NCBI RefSeq assembly: GCF_900188025.1
Contig: NZ_FZNO01000015.1
Coordinates: forward strand, 62,001 to 126,000
Reading direction: 5' to 3'
Length of the DNA: 64,000 bases
DNA from: Blastococcus mobilis
GTDB lineage: Bacteria; Actinomycetota; Actinomycetes; Mycobacteriales; Geodermatophilaceae
The notes under the pieces were generated by a model. That model was not told where the DNA came from, searched no databases, and was given only the letters and a program-made list of their open reading frames with translations. Each line of letters opens with the position of its first letter. The first letter of the stretch is position 1. Below are positions 8,226 through 17,442 of this stretch, piece by piece. The position numbers were made by a program, and so were the translations under genes.

Positions 8226-9809
8226 CTAACGGCGGGCGGCGTCCACCGCGGCCCGGAAGCGCGCTGCGTCCTCGCGGACCGCCGTCATCGGTGCCAGCAG
8301 CTCCTGCTCCGCGACCGCCTCGATCGCGGCCCGCAGCCGTCGCTCGGCCGCGCGGGCGCGCCGCCGCGCCCGCATGCGCACCAGTGGCCGGGACACCAGG
8401 GCCAGCAGCGCGCCGGCGAGCAGTCCCCCTCCCACGAGCAGGGTGGGCAGCGGCAGCCCCTCCACCCGGGGCAGCGGGACGACGCCGTCGAGCTGGAAGA
8501 AACCCAGGACCACCAGCGCCAGCAACCACAGCGCCCCGGCCAGCGCGACGAGGGCCAGCAGCCACTGCAGACCACCGACGCCGCGCTGCCAGAGGGGAAC
8601 CCGGTCCGGCCCGAGGTGGGTGCCGGCGACAGCCCGGTCCAGCCGGTCGGCCAGTTCACCCTCCGAGACCTCCACCGTGCGCCGCAGGTCGTCCCGCCAC
8701 GCCTGCGGCAGGCCCTCCCCCACGACGTCCCTGGCCCGCCGCACCGCCGTCGTCACCCCGGCCAGCTCGACCGCTCCCGCCGGCGCGAGCGAGGTGCGGG
8801 CCCGCTCGTCGCCCAGGTGCAGCCGGTCGAGCGGGTCCGGCCGGAACTTCCGGATCCACCGCACGAGGGGCCAGCCGGTGCGGGCGGCACCGGCCCGCAA
8901 CGTCGAGCGCTCCACGGCGGAGGTGACGGTGGGGACCCCGGCGGCCGCGGCCAGCGCGTTCCCGAGGTCCTCGACCAGCTCCGCGCGTTCCCGGCGGCCG
9001 GGCGCTGGCCCGTCGTCGACCGCGTGCTGCCCGAGTGCCGCGGCCGCGGCACGCACGTCGGCGGTGAGCCGGTCGGTGGCCGCGCGCCGGGCCGCCACCC
9101 GGTGGGCGAGTTCGCCGCGCAGCTCGGCGACACCGATCCCGGTCCGGCCGGAGACGGCAAGCAGCGGGACCGCGGCGAGCCCCTCCCGGTCGAGCAGTGC
9201 ACGCAGATCGGTCAGGCACTCCTTCGCCGCGACCGGCTCCAGCCGGTCGATCTGGTTGAGCACGACGAGCAGCACGCCGGCGTGCCCGGCCAACGGCTCC
9301 AGGTAGCGGTCGTGGACGGCGGCGTCGGCGTACTTCTCCGGGTCCAGGACCCACACCAGGACGTCGACCAGGCCGACCAGACGGTCGACCTCGAGACGGT
9401 GCTCGAGCCGGACGCTGTCGTGGTCGGGCAGATCGAGCAGGACGAGCCCGTCCAGAGCCGGCTCGGGCGCGTGCCGGTACCGGCGAGGAACCTCCAGCCA
9501 GTCCAGCAGCCCGTCGGCGCTCTGCTCGCCCCAGGTGGTGGCGTGAGCGACGCCGGTGGTGGGTCGGCGGACGCCGGGAGTGCTGACCTCGCTGCCGGAG
9601 AGAGCGTTGAACAGGGTGGACTTGCCACTGCCGGTGGCACCGGCGAGGGCCACGACGGTCGCGTCGCCCAGCGCAGCGCGGGCGCCGGCCTTGGCCAGCA
9701 GGGAACGGGCCTTCGACACCTCCGGGACCTCGAGCCGCCCCTCGGCCACCTCGACGGCCTCGCGCAACGCGGCCAACCGGTCGGCCAAGGGCGTCTCCCG
9801 GCGGCTCAT
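8226..9809 (-). CDS. Dynamin-like / YfjP-type GTPase with C-terminal membrane hairpin
   Basis: A 527-residue GTPase. The P-loop is GATGSGKSTLFNAL (about 55-68), with a G2-like threonine in the PTTGVAH stretch, G3 as LLDLPDHDSV and G4 as LNQIDRLEP. Two hydrophobic segments (about 400-427 and 440-462) form a membrane hairpin, followed by a basic helix. ATG 9809 overlaps the TGA of the upstream GTPase gene by four bases (ATGA), so the two are translationally coupled. Paired bacterial dynamin-like proteins (DynA/DynB in Streptomyces, IniA/IniC in Mycobacterium) remodel membranes at division or under stress. A similar role is inferred from the architecture and pairing. Confidence 0.78.
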   Translation of the reverse strand: MSRRETPLADRLAALREAVEVAEGRLEVPEVSKARSLLAKAGARAALGDATVVALAGATGSGKSTLFNALSGSEVSTPGVRRPTTGVAHATTWGEQSADGLLDWLEVPRRYRHAPEPALDGLVLLDLPDHDSVRLEHRLEVDRLVGLVDVLVWVLDPEKYADAAVHDRYLEPLAGHAGVLLVVLNQIDRLEPVAAKECLTDLRALLDREGLAAVPLLAVSGRTGIGVAELRGELAHRVAARRAATDRLTADVRAAAAALGQHAVDDGPAPGRRERAELVEDLGNALAAAAGVPTVTSAVERSTLRAGAARTGWPLVRWIRKFRPDPLDRLHLGDERARTSLAPAGAVELAGVTTAVRRARDVVGEGLPQAWRDDLRRTVEVSEGELADRLDRAVAGTHLGPDRVPLWQRGVGGLQWLLALVALAGALWLLALVVLGFFQLDGVVPLPRVEGLPLPTLLVGGGLLAGALLALVSRPLVRMRARRRARAAERRLRAAIEAVAEQELLAPMTAVREDAARFRAAVDAARR

Positions 9810-11509
9810 GCGACTGCCCTGCGGGCTGCAGCCAGCTCGCGCACGGCCGCGCGGAGCGCCTCGGCGGCGTCGGGAGTGGGCGCGGCGGCGTCCACCCGCT
9901 GGTCGAAACGATCCTGCTCGTACCGCAGCAAGGCATCGGCCCGGCGCTGCAGGTCCTCCCGGGCCCGGGCCGCCAGCGACCGCACGGCTGCGTCGCCGAA
10001 CACGGCCTCGAGCACCCGCTGGCCGACGGCGGTCGTTCCGCCGGCCACGGCGATCTCCCCTCCGGTCAGCCCACCGGTGTGGGCGAAGACGGCCACCATG
10101 ACCACCGCCCCGGCTCCGTTGACCCCCCACGAGAGGAGCCGGGCCGTCGACCGCTTGTCCGCGCCCTGGTCCCGGACGAGGTCCAGCACCGTCCCCTGCC
10201 AGTCACGCACCTGGGCGGCCGCGGCCTCCGGGAAGTCGGGGGACACCTGCTCGAGCTCCCGCTCGTCACCGGCCAGGAGCTGGGCGCCCGCCGGCAGGGA
10301 GCGCCAGGCGGTCACCGTGCGCTCGGCGGCACGGTCGGCCTCGGCGCGCAGCAGCCGCTCCACACTGTTCTCCAACGCGTCCTGCAGGTCGTCCACCGGC
10401 GTAGGGCGGCCGGTGACGGCGCTGACCACCCGGTCACGCAACCGGCTGACCTGGCCCTGCAGCGCTCGCATCCACTCGCCGGTGCCGACGAACTCCTGCC
10501 ACCGGGCCAGGACCTCACCGCGCAACAGCGTCCCGCTCCGGACGCCGTCGTCGATGCCCTCGTAGGCGGCGGTGTAGGCGGCGGCCGCCGCGGCGCGGAG
10601 GGCGTCCGCCACGACGATCTGCTCGTCCACGGCGGACGCGACGCCGGCCACGCGCTCCTCGAGGCTGGCCAGCGCGCCGGTCAGCGTCTGACGGACTACG
10701 GCGGCGCGAGCCTCCTGATCGGCGGCGAGATCGTGCAGCCACGTCCGCAGCGGGGCCACCTGGGCCTCGGGCAGCATCCCGTCCGCCAGCGCCCGCTCCT
10801 CGACGACGAAGAGCCGCGCGCCCTCCAGCCGGGCGCGTTGCAGCATCCCCCGCAGGTCGGCGGACACCTCGTCCGCGGCCTCGGGGGGCACCCGGTCCAG
10901 GACCACGGCGAGCGCGGTCCCGCGTTCCTGGGCCGTACGGAGCAGGTCCCAGGGCACCGCATCGGCATAGCGGGCAGCCGTCGTGACGAAGATCCAGAGG
11001 TCGGCCGCCGCCAGCAGCTGACCGGCCAGTTCCCGGTTGGACTCGACCACGGAGTCGACGTCGGGGGCGTCCAGGAGGGCCAGCCCCGCGGGGACGTCGT
11101 CCCGGGCGACCAGCTGCACGGTTCCCGGACCGCCAGCGCCGCCCGTGACGCGGGCCAGCCCGGGCAGGACCCGGTCGCCGGAGAACGCGCCCACGTCCGC
11201 ACGCGCGCAGACCAGCACCGGGGCACGCGTGGTGGGCCGCAGGACGCCGGCGGTCGTCACCGGAGCGCCGATCAGGCTGTTGACCAGCGTCGACTTGCCC
11301 GCGCCGGTCGAGCCGCCGACGACGGTCAGCAGCGGGGCGTCGAGATCACCGAGCCGGGGGAGCAGGTAGTCGTCGATCTGGTCGCGGACGGCGCGGGCCG
11401 CCCGCGCGGCGGCATCGCGCTCCGGCGTGGCCAGCCCGAGCGGCGTCGTCGCCAGCTGGTTCCGGAGCGCCGCAAGGGCGTCGGGCAGCCGGATGGGCGG
11501 GGCGCTCAC
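9806..11509 (-). CDS. Dynamin-like GTPase, partner of the downstream GTPase
   Basis: A 567-residue protein with P-loop GGSTGAGKSTLVNSL (about 62-76), PTTRAPVLV and the G3-like LLDAPDVDSV. The expected NKxD is replaced by VLDRVPPEA, so nucleotide specificity may be relaxed. A long helical region follows, with an apolar stretch near residues 470-520 (WGVNGAGAVVMVAVFA). GTG 11509 has GAGGAGGA just upstream; a longer frame to 11575 lacks such a site. It overlaps the second GTPase gene by four bases. The pair likely works as a heteromer on the membrane. I see no cargo or scaffold gene next to them. Confidence 0.78.
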   Translation of the reverse strand: MSAPPIRLPDALAALRNQLATTPLGLATPERDAAARAARAVRDQIDDYLLPRLGDLDAPLLTVVGGSTGAGKSTLVNSLIGAPVTTAGVLRPTTRAPVLVCARADVGAFSGDRVLPGLARVTGGAGGPGTVQLVARDDVPAGLALLDAPDVDSVVESNRELAGQLLAAADLWIFVTTAARYADAVPWDLLRTAQERGTALAVVLDRVPPEAADEVSADLRGMLQRARLEGARLFVVEERALADGMLPEAQVAPLRTWLHDLAADQEARAAVVRQTLTGALASLEERVAGVASAVDEQIVVADALRAAAAAAYTAAYEGIDDGVRSGTLLRGEVLARWQEFVGTGEWMRALQGQVSRLRDRVVSAVTGRPTPVDDLQDALENSVERLLRAEADRAAERTVTAWRSLPAGAQLLAGDERELEQVSPDFPEAAAAQVRDWQGTVLDLVRDQGADKRSTARLLSWGVNGAGAVVMVAVFAHTGGLTGGEIAVAGGTTAVGQRVLEAVFGDAAVRSLAARAREDLQRRADALLRYEQDRFDQRVDAAAPTPDAAEALRAAVRELAAARRAVA

Positions 11510-11613
11510 ACGTCCTCCTCGCCGATGCTGGCCGGTCGTGCGACCGGGGTGCTGAGCTTCCTCGTGACCTCGCACGCTCGGTCACTCCACTCTCTGCCCC
11601 GAGAGAGGCCGGA

Positions 11614-12276
11614 CTACCCCCGCAGACCGGGAGGGGAGTCGTCGGCCCTCCGGGCGCGCTCCTCACGCAGCGCCTGGAAGACCCGCCGGCGCACGCGGTC
11701 CTGCTCCTTCTCCGGGATGTCGACGAAGCTGATGGAGATGATCCAGCGGGCGCCCCGGGCCTGGGTGCGCACCACCTCGGCCCTGGTCCTGACGGCGGCG
11801 TCCTCGAGGTGGATCGTCAGGGTCAGCTTCGCCCCTGCCTCGGGCGGCGCGCCCAGCCCCTCGAACTCGGCGCGCAGCCCGGCCTCGCTCAGGTCGAGGG
11901 TCGTGCCCTTGAGTCTGATCGACCCGTGCTGGCCCTCTACCGGGACGGCGATCCGCCCACGGACGGCCTTGCGCCGCTGGCTGGTCTCGGCCGGGCCGGT
12001 CATCCGCATGCGCCAGCGGACGACGGCGCCCTGCTCGACCTCGGTGACGTCGGCGGGGACTACCCGCTGGGTGTCCTCGGCCCTCCAGAAGACCTCGACG
12101 GGGTCTCCGACCCGGACCACGACCTGCTCGACGAACTCCCCCGTCGACGGCCGGACGGCGATGAAGCCGTCGTGGACGACCTCGACCCGGGAGCTGACGG
12201 AGATTCCGCGACCGGTCAGCGTCACCTCTGCCTCGGTCTGCTCCACCGGGTGGTCGACACCGGGCACGCTCGTCAT
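11614..12276 (-). CDS. PilZ-domain protein with YcgR-like N-terminal domain (c-di-GMP receptor)
   Basis: A 220-residue cytosolic protein. The N-terminal half is an all-beta YcgR-type domain. The C-terminal half is PilZ, with the arginine motif RRKAVRGR (about residue 100) and the partner motif DLSEAGL (about 128), which together bind cyclic di-GMP. ATG 12276 follows GGAGAGGA. A GGDEF-EAL protein lies 1.2 kb upstream on the same strand, a plausible source of control of its ligand. No flagellar genes are in the window, so the output is more likely cell envelope or motility-independent surface behaviour. Confidence 0.85.
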   Translation of the reverse strand: MTSVPGVDHPVEQTEAEVTLTGRGISVSSRVEVVHDGFIAVRPSTGEFVEQVVVRVGDPVEVFWRAEDTQRVVPADVTEVEQGAVVRWRMRMTGPAETSQRRKAVRGRIAVPVEGQHGSIRLKGTTLDLSEAGLRAEFEGLGAPPEAGAKLTLTIHLEDAAVRTRAEVVRTQARGARWIISISFVDIPEKEQDRVRRRVFQALREERARRADDSPPGLRG

Positions 12277-12599
12277 GGGTCCTCTCCGATGGATACCGCG
12301 CGGAGCACGGGCCCGTGGGACCCGGATCGCCACCCCGCGGTGGGGCACGGTGACCCCCGGCCGGGGGTCGGCCACGCTGCCGGTCCCCGACTCGCCGCAC
12401 GACGCGCGCATCGTGCGTCACGGCAGGTCATCGGCCGCGGACGGACGGTCTGCAAGCGCAGTCCCCTGCATGTCACCCGGAAGGAGCAGGTCGCCGCCGA
12501 CCACAGGGAGGCAGACGGGCACGACGTGGAGACGGCGAGGTCGCGGCCGGGGCGCCGACCACGTTCGCCCGGTGGCGTCGTTCCTGTGTGGACGGCGTC
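12277..12599. other. 323-base intergenic stretch with nothing recognised
   Basis: It lies between the PilZ gene start and the end of the NYN-domain gene, both on the minus strand. I see no convincing gene, RNA or terminator hairpin. Confidence 0.4.
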
Positions 12600-13334
12600 C
12601 TAGCGATCGCGCCGGGCGTTGAAGCTGGTGACGAAGTCCCGCAGGCTGCGCGTGGGCCGCAGCCAGGCGCCGTCCGGCGGGAGGGCGTCCAGGCGCACCC
12701 GGTCCAGCGGCTCCACGAACGCCCCGGGAACGTCCTCGATGTCGATGAACCGGAGCAGTTCGGAACTGATCGCGTACCCCGCGACCTCGCTGAAGGCGAC
12801 CACGACGACCTCGGTGCCTTCGCGCACCAGCTGTTCCAGCGGCTCGGCGAAGTTCCGCCCGTCCCCCGAGAACACGACCAGCCGGCGCAGCCGGTGGCTG
12901 TGCGCCCGCACGGCGATGTGGTCGAGCATGTCCTGGTCGATGTCGTCGTCGGGCTGCGACTTGGGGCGTGCGAACACCGAGTACCCGAAGCCGCGCAGCG
13001 CCTCGACCCAGCGCTGGAGCGTGCCGGGCACCGGAGGGATGTTGGCGAAGACGCAGGCCTCGACCTCGGGCGCTCCCTGCGCTGCCGGATCGCCCGCGCC
13101 CTCGACGAACCAGGCCGCGATGGCGTCGAAGCGGGGGCGGGACGCCGCGGTGGGCCGGGCACCGATGACCGTGGACAGGGTCATGTCGATGTTCGGCGCA
13201 TCCCAGATGAGGAGGTCCAGCGCCGGCCGTTGCCGCCCCTCGACGGTGGCTGCGGCGGGCAGCGTGGTGGCCGCCGCGGTCACCGGTCCCTCCTCGGTCA
13301 AGGTGGCGAGTTCGGCGTCGAGGCTGTCGGGCAC
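12600..13334 (-). CDS. NYN domain (PIN-like) putative RNase
   Basis: A 244-residue protein with the NYN/LabA (DUF88) fold. Acidic clusters typical of the metal-dependent nuclease site are DLLIWDAPNID (about 45-55) and VVFSGDGRNFAEPLEQLV (about 155-172), with DQDMLDHIAV between them. The likely substrate is RNA, by family knowledge. The start is ambiguous: GTG 13334 gives a clean N-terminus (VPDSLDAELATL), while an ATG at 13454 overlaps the stop of the upstream gene in an ATGA arrangement but adds 40 Arg/Pro/Gly-rich residues. I prefer 13334. Confidence 0.75.
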   Translation of the reverse strand: MPDSLDAELATLTEEGPVTAAATTLPAAATVEGRQRPALDLLIWDAPNIDMTLSTVIGARPTAASRPRFDAIAAWFVEGAGDPAAQGAPEVEACVFANIPPVPGTLQRWVEALRGFGYSVFARPKSQPDDDIDQDMLDHIAVRAHSHRLRRLVVFSGDGRNFAEPLEQLVREGTEVVVVAFSEVAGYAISSELLRFIDIEDVPGAFVEPLDRVRLDALPPDGAWLRPTRSLRDFVTSFNARRDR

Positions 13335-13450
13335 GGGAGCAGTCTGCCGCGTCGGGCGGTCGCCGGCGTGCTGCGGTGCCTGCGGAGGCACGCCCGCCGG
13401 GCGTGGCGGGCCGGCCGGCGCCGTCGCCCGGCGGCCGCCGCGGCGGCCGA

Positions 13451-15571
13451 TCATCCGGCCTGCGGGACTGCGCAGCCGGCCATGGCGAGCGCACAGACAT
13501 CGCCGCCGGCGGCCCGGATCCCCCGGACCCAGCCAGGGATCGCCTCGGCCGGCATGGGCTGGCCGAGGAGCCAGCCCTGGGCCAGGTCGCAGCCGGCCGC
13601 CCGCACCATCCGGAGGTGCTCGGGGGTCTCGACCCCCTCCGCCACGGAGCTGATCCCGAGGGTCCGGGTCAGCCCGACGATGGCGGTGAGCACCGCACCG
13701 GTCTCACCGGCGACCGCGCGCTCGGCCGCAGTCAGCAGCGAGCGGTCGATCTTCAGCGTGCCGATCGGCAAGGAGAACAGCTGCGCCAGGGACGACCAGC
13801 CGGTGCCGAAGTCGTCGATGGCGACCCGCACGCCGAAGCTGCGCAGCACGGTCAGCTGGTCCTCGGCGCGGGTGGGATCTTCGGCGACGCTGGTCTCGGT
13901 GAGTTCGAGGACCAGCTGGTCGGCCGGCAGTCCGGAGTCGCGCAGGGCCACCCGTACGTCCCGGACCAGGGTCTCGGCGGAGAAGTGCCGGGCGCTCACG
14001 TTCACCGACATGCGCAACGGAAGGCCGTCGGCGGCCCACTCGGCGGCCTTGCGGGTCGTCTCCCGGAGCAGCCACCGGGTGATCGGGATGACCTGCCCCG
14101 TCTCCTCGGCCACCGACAGAAAGGTGTCGGGAGGCAGCAACCCGCGCTCGGGGTGCTGCCACCGGACGAGCGCCTCCACGCCGTCGACCTCGCCGGTGTC
14201 GAGGCGGATCACCGGCTGGTAATGGACGACGAGCTGGTCGATCGCGTCACCGCGCAGGCGGGTCGCGACCTCCAGCCGCCAGCGGGCGGCCTCGCGCAGC
14301 CCGGGGGAGAACAGGTGGACCCGGTCACGGCCGGAGCTCTTGGCGGCGAACATCGCGGCGTCGGCGTCGCTCAGCAGCTGGTGCGGATCGCGGACGTCGG
14401 ACCGGGACACGGCGACGCCGATGCTCGCCGACAGCGGCACGGATATCCCGGACGCCGTGAACGGAAGGGCCAACGTGGTCTGCAGGCGGAACGCCAGCGC
14501 GGCGGCTTCCGCCTGGTCGCACTCCCGGGCGAGGACGACGAACTGGTCGGCACCGAGCCGGCCCACGGCGTCCCCGGGACGAACCTGCTCGGTGAGCCGC
14601 TCCCCCACCTGGCGCAGCACGCGGTCACCGATCTGGTGGCCGAGCGAGTCGTTGACGGTCTTGAACCCGTCGAGGTCCAGGACCAGCAGTGCGGTGCCGG
14701 GCGCATCCGGGGCACCCACGGCCAGCGCGTTGGCGATCATGTCCAGCAGGGTCGCCCGGTTCGGCAGTCCGGTCAGGTCGTCGTGGCCGGCACGCCAGGC
14801 CAGCGCCTGCTCACCGCGGACCCGCTCGGTGACGTCCGTGTGGGTCACCACGACGCGGCGCGAGGCGGGAACGCGGGCCGCCTGCAGGTGGAACCACGTC
14901 ACGAACGACCCCAGCCGAGTCGAGTACTGGTAATCGAACGAGCCGGGGGGACCGTCCACGGGCTCGGCCTGCAGCCGGCTGAAAGCCGCTGCGATCGCGG
15001 CGGCGTCGGCCGGCCGGAGCCCCCATGAGATGGCGTCGATGTATCCGTCGCCGACCCTGCCGGGCTGGATGCCGCTGCTGCGCAGCAGTTCGCCGTCCGA
15101 GTCCCAGGCACGGTTGGTGACCAGGATCCGGCCACCCTCGTCCACCAGCACCGTGGCCGATCGGAGCGCGGCGAGCACGGCGGTGAGTTCCCCCAGCTCG
15201 GTCTGCCGCCGCTCCTGGGTGCGGTACGAGGCATCGATGTCCCGGAAGAACACGGCCAGTCCGTCGGCGTGCGGGAAGACGCGCACCTCGTACCAGCGGT
15301 CCTGTGGCTCGTGGTAGTACGCGAACTGGCGAGGCTGCCGGTCGGTGTGCACCTCCCGCAGATGGGTCTCCGCGACCGTCCCCCGGGACGTGGGGAAGTT
15401 CTCGAGCGCGTGCCGACCGATGAGCTCGTCGGCGCGGCGCTCGAGGAGTGCTTCGGCTGCGGCGTTGACGTACGTCACGCGACCGTCGCGATCGAGCCGG
15501 TAGACGGCGTCGGGGACGCCGGCCAGCAGGTCGGGATGACCTGTCCGGGACCCGTCGTCGTCGTGCTGCAC
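13451..15571 (-). CDS. PAS-PAS-GGDEF-EAL protein, probable c-di-GMP phosphodiesterase
   Basis: A cytosolic signalling protein of about 706 residues. PAS (about 10-125) and a second PAS-like segment (about 135-245) precede GGDEF (about 255-415) and EAL (about 430-680). The GGDEF signature reads GADQF, with the catalytic Glu replaced by Gln, so cyclase activity is doubtful. The EAL domain keeps EALVRW, the NVSARHF region, ELTET and DDFGTGWSS, so it should hydrolyse c-di-GMP, perhaps activated by the dead GGDEF. GTG 15571 is preferred because the PAS fold begins soon after. A GTG at 15679 would overlap a small hairpin (15677-15690). Confidence 0.83.
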   Translation of the reverse strand: MQHDDDGSRTGHPDLLAGVPDAVYRLDRDGRVTYVNAAAEALLERRADELIGRHALENFPTSRGTVAETHLREVHTDRQPRQFAYYHEPQDRWYEVRVFPHADGLAVFFRDIDASYRTQERRQTELGELTAVLAALRSATVLVDEGGRILVTNRAWDSDGELLRSSGIQPGRVGDGYIDAISWGLRPADAAAIAAAFSRLQAEPVDGPPGSFDYQYSTRLGSFVTWFHLQAARVPASRRVVVTHTDVTERVRGEQALAWRAGHDDLTGLPNRATLLDMIANALAVGAPDAPGTALLVLDLDGFKTVNDSLGHQIGDRVLRQVGERLTEQVRPGDAVGRLGADQFVVLARECDQAEAAALAFRLQTTLALPFTASGISVPLSASIGVAVSRSDVRDPHQLLSDADAAMFAAKSSGRDRVHLFSPGLREAARWRLEVATRLRGDAIDQLVVHYQPVIRLDTGEVDGVEALVRWQHPERGLLPPDTFLSVAEETGQVIPITRWLLRETTRKAAEWAADGLPLRMSVNVSARHFSAETLVRDVRVALRDSGLPADQLVLELTETSVAEDPTRAEDQLTVLRSFGVRVAIDDFGTGWSSLAQLFSLPIGTLKIDRSLLTAAERAVAGETGAVLTAIVGLTRTLGISSVAEGVETPEHLRMVRAAGCDLAQGWLLGQPMPAEAIPGWVRGIRAAGGDVCALAMAGCAVPQAG

Positions 15572-15691
15572 GCTGCCCGCTCTCGTCCACTGGTCGCCGG
15601 TCCGCGCGAGGCGGACAATTACGGTACGGCACCGTCCGACATCGCCGTCGGTGTCCGTGGGTGACACGAGAGTAGCCACCCCGAGGGGTGA

Positions 15692-17320
15692 TCAGACAGT
15701 CACGATCGACGCGCGTTCGACGATCGCCCCGACAGCCGCGGTGGCCGGGAGCATCCCGAGCACGCCACCACCGTGACCGCCCAGGCGGGATGCGCAGAAG
15801 GCGTCGGCGACCGCGGCGGGTGCGTGCCGCAGGAGCAGCGAGCCCTGGAGGCAGAGAGCCAGCTGACCGGCGATCCGCCGCGCCCGGAAGGGCAGCTGGT
15901 CGGGGTCGCCGAGCTCGTCGTGCAGCCGCTTCACCGCGTCGTCGAACCGATGGTCCAGACCCCGCGCGAGCTCGATCTCGGCGCTCACTGCAGCGAGCGT
16001 GTCCGACGAGCGGCCCATGGCCCGCAGCACGTCCAGCGCTATGACGTTCCCCGAGCCCTCCCAGATGGAGTTCAGCGGCGACTGCCGGTAGAGGCGCGGC
16101 AGCCCCGACTCCTCGACGTAGCCGTTGCCGCCCAGCACCTCCATCGCCTCCGCGACGACCCCCGGCGTCCGCTTGCACACCCAGTACTTCGCCGCCGCGC
16201 CGGCCAGCCGCAGGAACGCCGACTCCCCCGCGTCGACGGCCGCGGCCAGCCGGACGACCAGAGCGGTCGCCGCCTCGCTCTCCACGGCGAGGTCCGCCAG
16301 GACGTTCTGCATGAGCGGCTGGTCGACCAGCATCGCCCCGAACGCCCGCCGGTGACGGGCGTGGTGGATCGCCTGGGTCAAGGCGGCGCGCACCGTGGCG
16401 GCCGAGCCGAGGACGCAGTCCAGCCTGGTCATGTTGACCATCTCGATGATCGCCGGAACGCCCCTGCCCGGCTCCCCCACCAGCCAGGCCGCCGTGTCCT
16501 CGAACTCCACCTCGGTGGAGGCGTTGGACCGGTCGCCGAGCTTGTCCTTGAGGCGCTGCAGGCGGAAGACGTTGCGACTGCCGTCCGGCAGCACCCGCGG
16601 GACGGCGAAGCAGGAGACGCCCTCCTCGAGCTGGGCCAGCACGAGGAACAGGTCGCTCATCGGCGCCGAGGTGAACCACTTGTGCCCGGTGAGCCGGTAG
16701 GAGCCGTCGTCCTGCGGAACGGCACGCGTGGTGTTGGCCCGGACGTCGGAGCCGCCCTGCTTCTCCGTCATGCCCATGCCCGCGATCAGCCCCCGCTTGC
16801 CGGTCGGCTCGGCGAGCCCGAACTGGTAGGCGGTCGCGGTGAGCCCCGGTTCGAAGCGTGCGGCGAGCTCGGGGCTGCGGCGCAGCGCCGGGACGGCGGC
16901 ATAGGTCATCGTCGTCGGGCAGCCGTGCCCCATCTCGACCTGTGTCCAGCCGAAGTAGCCGACCGCCCGGCGCACGTGGGCGTGCCGGTCACCGGCCTGT
17001 GCGGCCGCCCACGGGGCGCCGGCCAGGCCGTTCTCCACCGCCGTGCGCATCAGGTCGTGCCAGTAGGGGTGGAACTCGACCTCGTCGACGCGGTGGCCGT
17101 ATCGGTCGTGGGTGCGCAGCTTCGGCGGGTTCTCGTTCGCCAGCCGGCCCCACTCCTGCGCCTGCTCGCTGCCGGCCAGCCGGCCGAGACCGGCCAGGGA
17201 CTCCAGTGTCCGCGCGCCGGCGTGCCGGATGCAGGCCTCGGCGAGGGCAGCATCGCCCGCGATGGGGTCGTGGCCGATCAGGGGCGGAACCTGGTTGGTC
17301 ACCTCGTGCGTCCTGCTCAT
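15692..17320 (-). CDS. AidB-like acyl-CoA dehydrogenase family protein
   Basis: A 542-residue flavoprotein. The N-terminus (MSRTHEVTNQVPPLIGHDP) matches the AidB/ACAD11-type start rather than ordinary 380-residue acyl-CoA dehydrogenases, and the length fits AidB. MTEKQGGSDVRANTT and HKWFTSAPMSDLFLVLA form the FAD/substrate region. The IWEGSGNVIALDVLRAM segment carries the catalytic-position Glu. E. coli AidB belongs to the alkylation response and binds DNA, but no adaptive-response genes are near here, so the role is open. ATG 17320 is set by the N-terminal motif. No strong ribosome-binding site is visible. Confidence 0.82.
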   Translation of the reverse strand: MSRTHEVTNQVPPLIGHDPIAGDAALAEACIRHAGARTLESLAGLGRLAGSEQAQEWGRLANENPPKLRTHDRYGHRVDEVEFHPYWHDLMRTAVENGLAGAPWAAAQAGDRHAHVRRAVGYFGWTQVEMGHGCPTTMTYAAVPALRRSPELAARFEPGLTATAYQFGLAEPTGKRGLIAGMGMTEKQGGSDVRANTTRAVPQDDGSYRLTGHKWFTSAPMSDLFLVLAQLEEGVSCFAVPRVLPDGSRNVFRLQRLKDKLGDRSNASTEVEFEDTAAWLVGEPGRGVPAIIEMVNMTRLDCVLGSAATVRAALTQAIHHARHRRAFGAMLVDQPLMQNVLADLAVESEAATALVVRLAAAVDAGESAFLRLAGAAAKYWVCKRTPGVVAEAMEVLGGNGYVEESGLPRLYRQSPLNSIWEGSGNVIALDVLRAMGRSSDTLAAVSAEIELARGLDHRFDDAVKRLHDELGDPDQLPFRARRIAGQLALCLQGSLLLRHAPAAVADAFCASRLGGHGGGVLGMLPATAAVGAIVERASIVTV

Positions 17321-17363
17321 GGAGGGCACCGTACGAGATCTCCGCACCTCCGGGCGCGCACGG

Positions 17364-17409
17364 CCGAATGCCCGCCCGGGTGCCGTGCGGCGCCCGGGCG
17401 GGCATTCGG
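17364..17409 (-). terminator. Strong 17-bp hairpin terminator
   Basis: Arms 17364-17380 and 17393-17409 pair perfectly over 17 bp (left arm CCGAATGCCCGCCCGGG) around a 12-base loop. It lies 34 bases after the end of the Q/N-rich repeat gene (minus strand) and insulates the acyl-CoA dehydrogenase gene from it. No U-tract follows, which is common in actinobacteria. Confidence 0.75.
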
Positions 17410-17442
17410 GAGCTCACCGGTCAGTTACCCCGGCGATCGGGA

